NCBI GenBank assembly: GCA_021824345.1
Contig: JAKAKW010000006.1
Span: forward strand, 74,257 to 114,567
Reading direction: 5' to 3'
Source: a bacterium
Lineage (GTDB): Bacteria; Patescibacteriota; Minisyncoccia; Phycocordibacterales; UBA9973
Length of the DNA stretch: 40,311 bases
The translations under genes were made by a program, and so were the position numbers. Positions 36,220 to 40,311 of the stretch are shown one piece after another; position 1 is the stretch's first letter, and each line of letters begins with the position of its first letter. The notes beneath the pieces were generated by a model. It was not told where the DNA came from. It searched no databases and saw only the letters and a list, made by a program, of their open reading frames with translations.

Positions 36220-37957
36220 CTTCTTTTTGATAGCATTCCTCGCAATATACCATTTCCGGCCGCTCCGGCGCGTAGCTTGTTTCAAATTCTTTTTTGCACC
36301 GGCCATCGTGTCCGTGACTTCCCTCTCCGCACATGCATTGGCGGTGCCAGAGCTTGAATGGGTTGCGCTTAGCCAGGCGCTCGTAATGCCGGCAATTCGG
36401 GCAAAGATGCGGAAGAGGAAGATTCATCCGGCGATAAAAGGCGAGTTCTTCGGGAATGATTTTAAACGCTTCGGTACAGCCGGCCCCGCACTTTGCAGGG
36501 TGTTCTCCAATATCATGATGTTCGCACTCGACTACTTTGCCGACAATGGAATCATCAGCATCTTCAATGCGAGAAGGTATGTCCGAGGATTTGATGTCGA
36601 TGGCATAATTCCTGTCATCCTTTTCCTTCCAAGAATATCCCCGGGCAACCGCCTCCTCTTTGGAAAGCGGAAAAAACTCCGCAGCTACTGATTCGTTATA
36701 GCAGAAAGGAGAAAGTTCTACCGGGAAATACTCGCCGTATTTGTACATTCTTCCGTTTTTGTCCTTATACGGCATATCATTCATTTGCTTGATGATTTTC
36801 GGAAGAAGCGAGTTGTATTCCTCTTTGGAATACTGCTTGTTAAATATGCAGTATTGCTTGCCTCTTAATGCAATGCATCCGAAAAGGTTTGAGGATCCCG
36901 AACAAAAATCGCAATAAGTCAGATCCGATCCTTCTCCGCAAGTGTTTGAAAACATGCTTCTTTGCACTTTCCAAAAACCCAGATAGTCATAGCACATTTC
37001 CAGATACTCGCAGTAGTTGCTGTCATAAACATCCTTAGCATGAATCAATCGCACGCTGTAACGGGTATCCTCCGCCTCCTTGACATCAAAACAGTTTTTT
37101 GTATTTTTGGATTCTACGATATGATCCCCGGAAACATCCTTGCATTGTATAGTGGTGGCAAAACGATGCGGCGTTTCCGCTTTCACTTTTTCAAATTTTT
37201 TCTGTATATACAATAGCCCCTCATATCCCTTTGCAAGAAACTTTTCTTTTTCTTTTTGGAAATCATCCTTTGAGTATGCCTGATTGAAAATATGATATTC
37301 CTTGTTCCGCAAGCCGGCGCATCCAATGCAGTCATGACAATTCTTGCAATCATAGCAATGCAGGAGTTCATAGGAAGCGGTGCACTCCTGGCAAAACGAG
37401 CACCTTGAAAGCTTTTCGCAATCTATGCATTCGTAGCAATATTCCGATTCCCGCGCAAGGTAAGTATCCACGCAAAATTTAGATTCATACGGACAGCCGT
37501 ACATGCAATCCTCCACCTCGATGGAACCGAAGCATAAATAACAATTCTTGCCGTCCGCTACATAATTGCAATAATCGCTGTTTTTTGTATTTGTGTTGCG
37601 AAGGTTCGGCCTGGGAATCACATTTAAAAGTTCTTGGAACTGCGCAAAAAACGGTTTGGAAAAATCATATTCTTTGCCAAAACTGGCCGGATCCCACTTG
37701 TCGCCCCACCAGCATTGACTGCAATAAATGGGAAAATGCGAACCTTCTGCATACATGGAAATAACTTGTTTCCCGCAAAGCTCGCATTTTCTCTTATAAA
37801 AATTCCGCTCGTTTCGAACGGCCATCCGCCTCTGCAATCTGCATGCAGAGCAAAACGTCGGCGGAGGCACTTTCATTTTTTCGTAAAAGCCGAAATCATC
37901 CGGATCAATCGTGAAGTCCTCCTTGCAGTTTTGACAAGTTTTAGTTTCCGCCTGCAT
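36212..37957 (-). CDS. Cys-rich double-zinc-ribbon protein (paralogue 4 of 4)
   Basis: TCQNCKEDFTIDPDDFGFYEKMKVPPPTFCSACRLQRR; CYDCKNCHDCIGCAGLRNKEYHIFNQAYSKDDFQ and LFGCIALRGKQYCIFNKQYSKEEYN; ends RQCMCGEGSHGHDGRCKKEFETSYAPERPEMVYCEECYQKEVY. Confidence 0.94.
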   Translation of the reverse strand: MQAETKTCQNCKEDFTIDPDDFGFYEKMKVPPPTFCSACRLQRRMAVRNERNFYKRKCELCGKQVISMYAEGSHFPIYCSQCWWGDKWDPASFGKEYDFSKPFFAQFQELLNVIPRPNLRNTNTKNSDYCNYVADGKNCYLCFGSIEVEDCMYGCPYESKFCVDTYLARESEYCYECIDCEKLSRCSFCQECTASYELLHCYDCKNCHDCIGCAGLRNKEYHIFNQAYSKDDFQKEKEKFLAKGYEGLLYIQKKFEKVKAETPHRFATTIQCKDVSGDHIVESKNTKNCFDVKEAEDTRYSVRLIHAKDVYDSNYCEYLEMCYDYLGFWKVQRSMFSNTCGEGSDLTYCDFCSGSSNLFGCIALRGKQYCIFNKQYSKEEYNSLLPKIIKQMNDMPYKDKNGRMYKYGEYFPVELSPFCYNESVAAEFFPLSKEEAVARGYSWKEKDDRNYAIDIKSSDIPSRIEDADDSIVGKVVECEHHDIGEHPAKCGAGCTEAFKIIPEELAFYRRMNLPLPHLCPNCRHYERLAKRNPFKLWHRQCMCGEGSHGHDGRCKKEFETSYAPERPEMVYCEECYQKEVY

Positions 37958-37983
37958 GTCATTTATATTACCACTCCTTCACA

Positions 37984-38032
37984 AATATTCTAGGGCGGAG
38001 GGCAACCCCCGCCCTCTCCGCACTAGAATATT
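37984..38032. repeat. Nested palindrome AATATTCTAG-[GGCGGAGGGCAACCCCCGCCCTCTCCGCA]-CTAGAATATT
   Basis: Perfect 10-bp outer arms and a GC-rich core able to self-pair; between the dacA stop and paralogue 4. Confidence 0.8.
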
Positions 38033-38036
38033 GTTC

Positions 38037-38951
38037 TCAGTTCATACCGTACAACGCATTTACAATCTTTTCCATATCGGTAAATCTCCCTTCATAGGTT
38101 GAGCCAAGAACGGTTATCGCTATCTCATGCCCCAAAGCGTTCTTGAAAATTATGGTAAGATTTCCGCCGGCCATGTCCGTATTGCCGGTTTTGGAAAATA
38201 AAAGATTCGGTATTTTGCCTATATCCTCGTCCGTATTTTTGACTGTATGAGTAAAACCCGACAAAGATTTTACAGTAATATCCGGCAGGACTGTGGCGCT
38301 GAAAATATCGGGATAGTCTCGAAGAGCGAACAAGGCCAAGACGTTCATGTCCCGCGCCGAAGCGTAGGACCCCGCGCCCACGGGTTCGCCTGTGGCCTTG
38401 TTGTCAATATCAAGGCCGGTGGGGTCCAAAAAAACAGCGCTGGAGAGTCCTATGGCTCTTGCCTTGTCATTCATTTTATTCAGAAATTCCTTTAACTGGT
38501 CGTCAGCAAGCGCATAAGCTCCGTCGTTGGAAGAAACGACAAGGGTAAGCTTCGCCAAATCTTCCACTCTCCATTTTTCGCCCACAAGAAGGCCGTAATT
38601 CCCCTCCCGATTCACGGCGGCGCGAGAAATGGTTATTTCCCCGTCGCGCCCGTAATCGTTAAGCGCAACCAGTACGGTCATGATCTTTGTCAGTGACGCC
38701 AAGGGCAAGGGAACGGTGGCGTTTCGGCTGTACAATTCCTCGTTGGTTGAAGCGTCATAGACGGCCACGGCTTTGGCCAGAATGTTCAGGCTGTCCAGCT
38801 TCTGCGCTATGAGCGCAAGCCTTTTGTCTTTCACTTGTTCTTCCCTCTGCGATTGCCTGTCATTCTGCCATGTGCCATATAGGAAAAAGGCCGCAAATAC
38901 AGCCACCGCGATGAATACCGCCGCCAGTTCTTTTTTATGAGCTGCCTTCAT
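38037..38951 (-). CDS. dacA: D-alanyl-D-alanine carboxypeptidase (peptidase S11)
   Basis: PLASLTKIMTVLVAL (SxxK), VVSSNDGAYALAD (SxN), LLFSKTGNTDMAGG (KTG). Confidence 0.9.
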   Translation of the reverse strand: MKAAHKKELAAVFIAVAVFAAFFLYGTWQNDRQSQREEQVKDKRLALIAQKLDSLNILAKAVAVYDASTNEELYSRNATVPLPLASLTKIMTVLVALNDYGRDGEITISRAAVNREGNYGLLVGEKWRVEDLAKLTLVVSSNDGAYALADDQLKEFLNKMNDKARAIGLSSAVFLDPTGLDIDNKATGEPVGAGSYASARDMNVLALFALRDYPDIFSATVLPDITVKSLSGFTHTVKNTDEDIGKIPNLLFSKTGNTDMAGGNLTIIFKNALGHEIAITVLGSTYEGRFTDMEKIVNALYGMN

Positions 38952-39540
38952 CGCTTTCAGATCCGGCAGTAATATTTTCTGTATTTTCCTTCTCTTCCTT
39001 CTTTTCTTCCTCTTTCATGTTTTCCCCGGCCTGATTCAATAGGGCGAGGGTTTCCGCATAGCCCGGCAGTTCCTCTACCGATTTCACTCCGAGATATGAA
39101 AGAAGCTCGAATGTCGGCCTGTAAACATACCGCCGGCTGTCATTAGGATCCGTTATCTTTTCCACCAAGCCGCGCACGGAAAGCGCCCGGAGGATGAAAC
39201 TGGAGTTTACTCCGCGCACGTAATCAATCTCGGCGCGAGTCGCCCCGTTTTTGTAAAGAAGGATGGAAAGCGTTTCCAGCGACGCTTTGGATAAATCCTT
39301 GTGGAGCTCCTCCTTCTGCAATTTTTCAAAAAGGGAAGACAGCTCCGGCGGAGTTCCGAGGGCCACGTCGTTGTCTTTTTCCAAAAGCACCATTCCCCTG
39401 CCGGCAAGGGACGCTTTCAGCTTTTCAATCCCTTCGTTGAGTTCCGTCTGGCCCGCATTCAAAATCTCTCCGAGCCGCTTGCGCGACACCGGCTCCCCTT
39501 TCCAAAAAAGCACCGCTTCAATTTTTTGTTCTATATTCAT
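38935..39540 (-). CDS. scpB: Segregation and condensation protein B
   Basis: EAVLFWKGEPVSRKRLGEIL, ETLSILLYKNGATRAEIDYVRGVNSSFILRAL, RGLVEKITDPNDSRRYVYRPTFELLSYLGV. Confidence 0.93.
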   Translation of the reverse strand: MNIEQKIEAVLFWKGEPVSRKRLGEILNAGQTELNEGIEKLKASLAGRGMVLLEKDNDVALGTPPELSSLFEKLQKEELHKDLSKASLETLSILLYKNGATRAEIDYVRGVNSSFILRALSVRGLVEKITDPNDSRRYVYRPTFELLSYLGVKSVEELPGYAETLALLNQAGENMKEEEKKEEKENTENITAGSESDEGSS

Positions 39541-40271
39541 TCCGCTGTTTTTTCTATGATAATATCCTCAAAATTGTTTTCCTGCAAAGCATCCAGGATT
39601 CCCTGGCGCACCATTTCAAGCATCGCCAGGAAGGAAACGATCACCGTGACTTTTTCCTCCTTGTTTTTGGCTCCGCCGGCAAAATCTTTGAAGCTCATGC
39701 GAATCGCATTCTGTATCCTGCCCGCGAGATTCTCTATCATTTCTTCAATGCTCACCACTTTTTTCACTTCGACTTCCGGCAAAAATTCCTTCTTGGGCAT
39801 TCGGCCCAGGACTTCGCCCGCCAAGGCCATCATGCTCTCTTTTGTAATCTGCTCGTCCGGCAGAAAAACAACGCTTGCCTGCTTGCGCTCCTCCGGAGGA
39901 AAAATCATTCTCTTGCCGAACATGAGCTTTATTTCCGCGCCGAGACGGGCATACATTTCAAAAAGCTTCAGCCGGTCTTGCAGATTTTTGATATCGGTTT
40001 CTTCCTCGCTTGAAAGATCAAGATTGGGCAGAAGGGATTTTGATTTTATCAGGATCAGCGTGGCCGCCACTACCATAAAACTCGACACTTCGGCATGATT
40101 CGCCTTTTCCAGGGCATTTATGTATTTCAAATAGTCCTCGGTCACTTTGGACAAAGACAGGTCGTTTATGAAAAGCTTCCGCTCCTCCACCAGAGACAGC
40201 AGTAAACCGAAAGGCCCCTCGAAAACGGGGGTCTTGACTTTGTATGAATTTTCCAGTATTTCTGTGTCCAT
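39537..40271 (-). CDS. scpA: Segregation and condensation protein A
   Basis: FEGPFGLLLSLVEERKLFINDLSLSKVTEDYLKYI; ATGA overlap with scpB. Confidence 0.93.
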   Translation of the reverse strand: MDTEILENSYKVKTPVFEGPFGLLLSLVEERKLFINDLSLSKVTEDYLKYINALEKANHAEVSSFMVVAATLILIKSKSLLPNLDLSSEEETDIKNLQDRLKLFEMYARLGAEIKLMFGKRMIFPPEERKQASVVFLPDEQITKESMMALAGEVLGRMPKKEFLPEVEVKKVVSIEEMIENLAGRIQNAIRMSFKDFAGGAKNKEEKVTVIVSFLAMLEMVRQGILDALQENNFEDIIIEKTAE

Positions 40272-40311
40272 CTTCTTCCGTTATTCGGTTGATTTTACCT
40301 ATGAATGTTAG

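Noticed and set aside
39301-40098. 265-aa plus-strand ORF
   Set aside because: Antisense to scpA/scpB, which have clear motifs and ATGA coupling
1-40311. CRISPR arrays, tRNA/rRNA genes, transposases, prophage genes
   Set aside because: None found by reading; the only repeats noted are palindromes and intra-family gene duplications

Overview
The window reads as ordinary bacterial chromosome, probably Candidate Phyla Radiation / Patescibacteria (Parcubacteria-like). That assignment is inferred from protein style and gene neighbourhoods only; no marker search was run. The plus strand (about 1-26.4 kb) carries a YjdF/DUF2238-like membrane protein, a DedA-like protein, rarA, an oxidative pentose-phosphate block (pgl-gnd-zwf), guaB, purA, and a long de novo purine cluster (purL-Q-F-N-D-E-M-C-B). 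Two non-purine genes are embedded in that cluster. A PBP2/ctpA/rplI block follows. The minus strand (about 27.3-40.3 kb) carries gltX, murG, ftsW and mraY, three tandem paralogues of a large Cys-rich zinc-ribbon protein, then dacA, scpB and scpA.

The best candidate for an undescribed system is this Cys-rich family. Four copies of about 570-580 aa are present: one translationally coupled between purL and purQ, and three in tandem between mraY and dacA. Each copy has homologous double zinc ribbons at both ends, a Cys-rich possibly beta-solenoid centre, and an invariant KEVY C-terminus. A second signal is a recurrent promoter layout. At least seven genes have a -10-like hexamer exactly 6 nt before the ATG, several with a good -35 (for example TTGACA-N17-TAAACT-N6-ATG at purE), which predicts pervasive leaderless transcription. 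Further observations include unannotated small membrane proteins, a degenerate M24-like protein in the purine operon, a dispersed GC-rich palindrome, a 12-bp hairpin inside purA, and recent duplication or gene conversion in the Cys-rich array.
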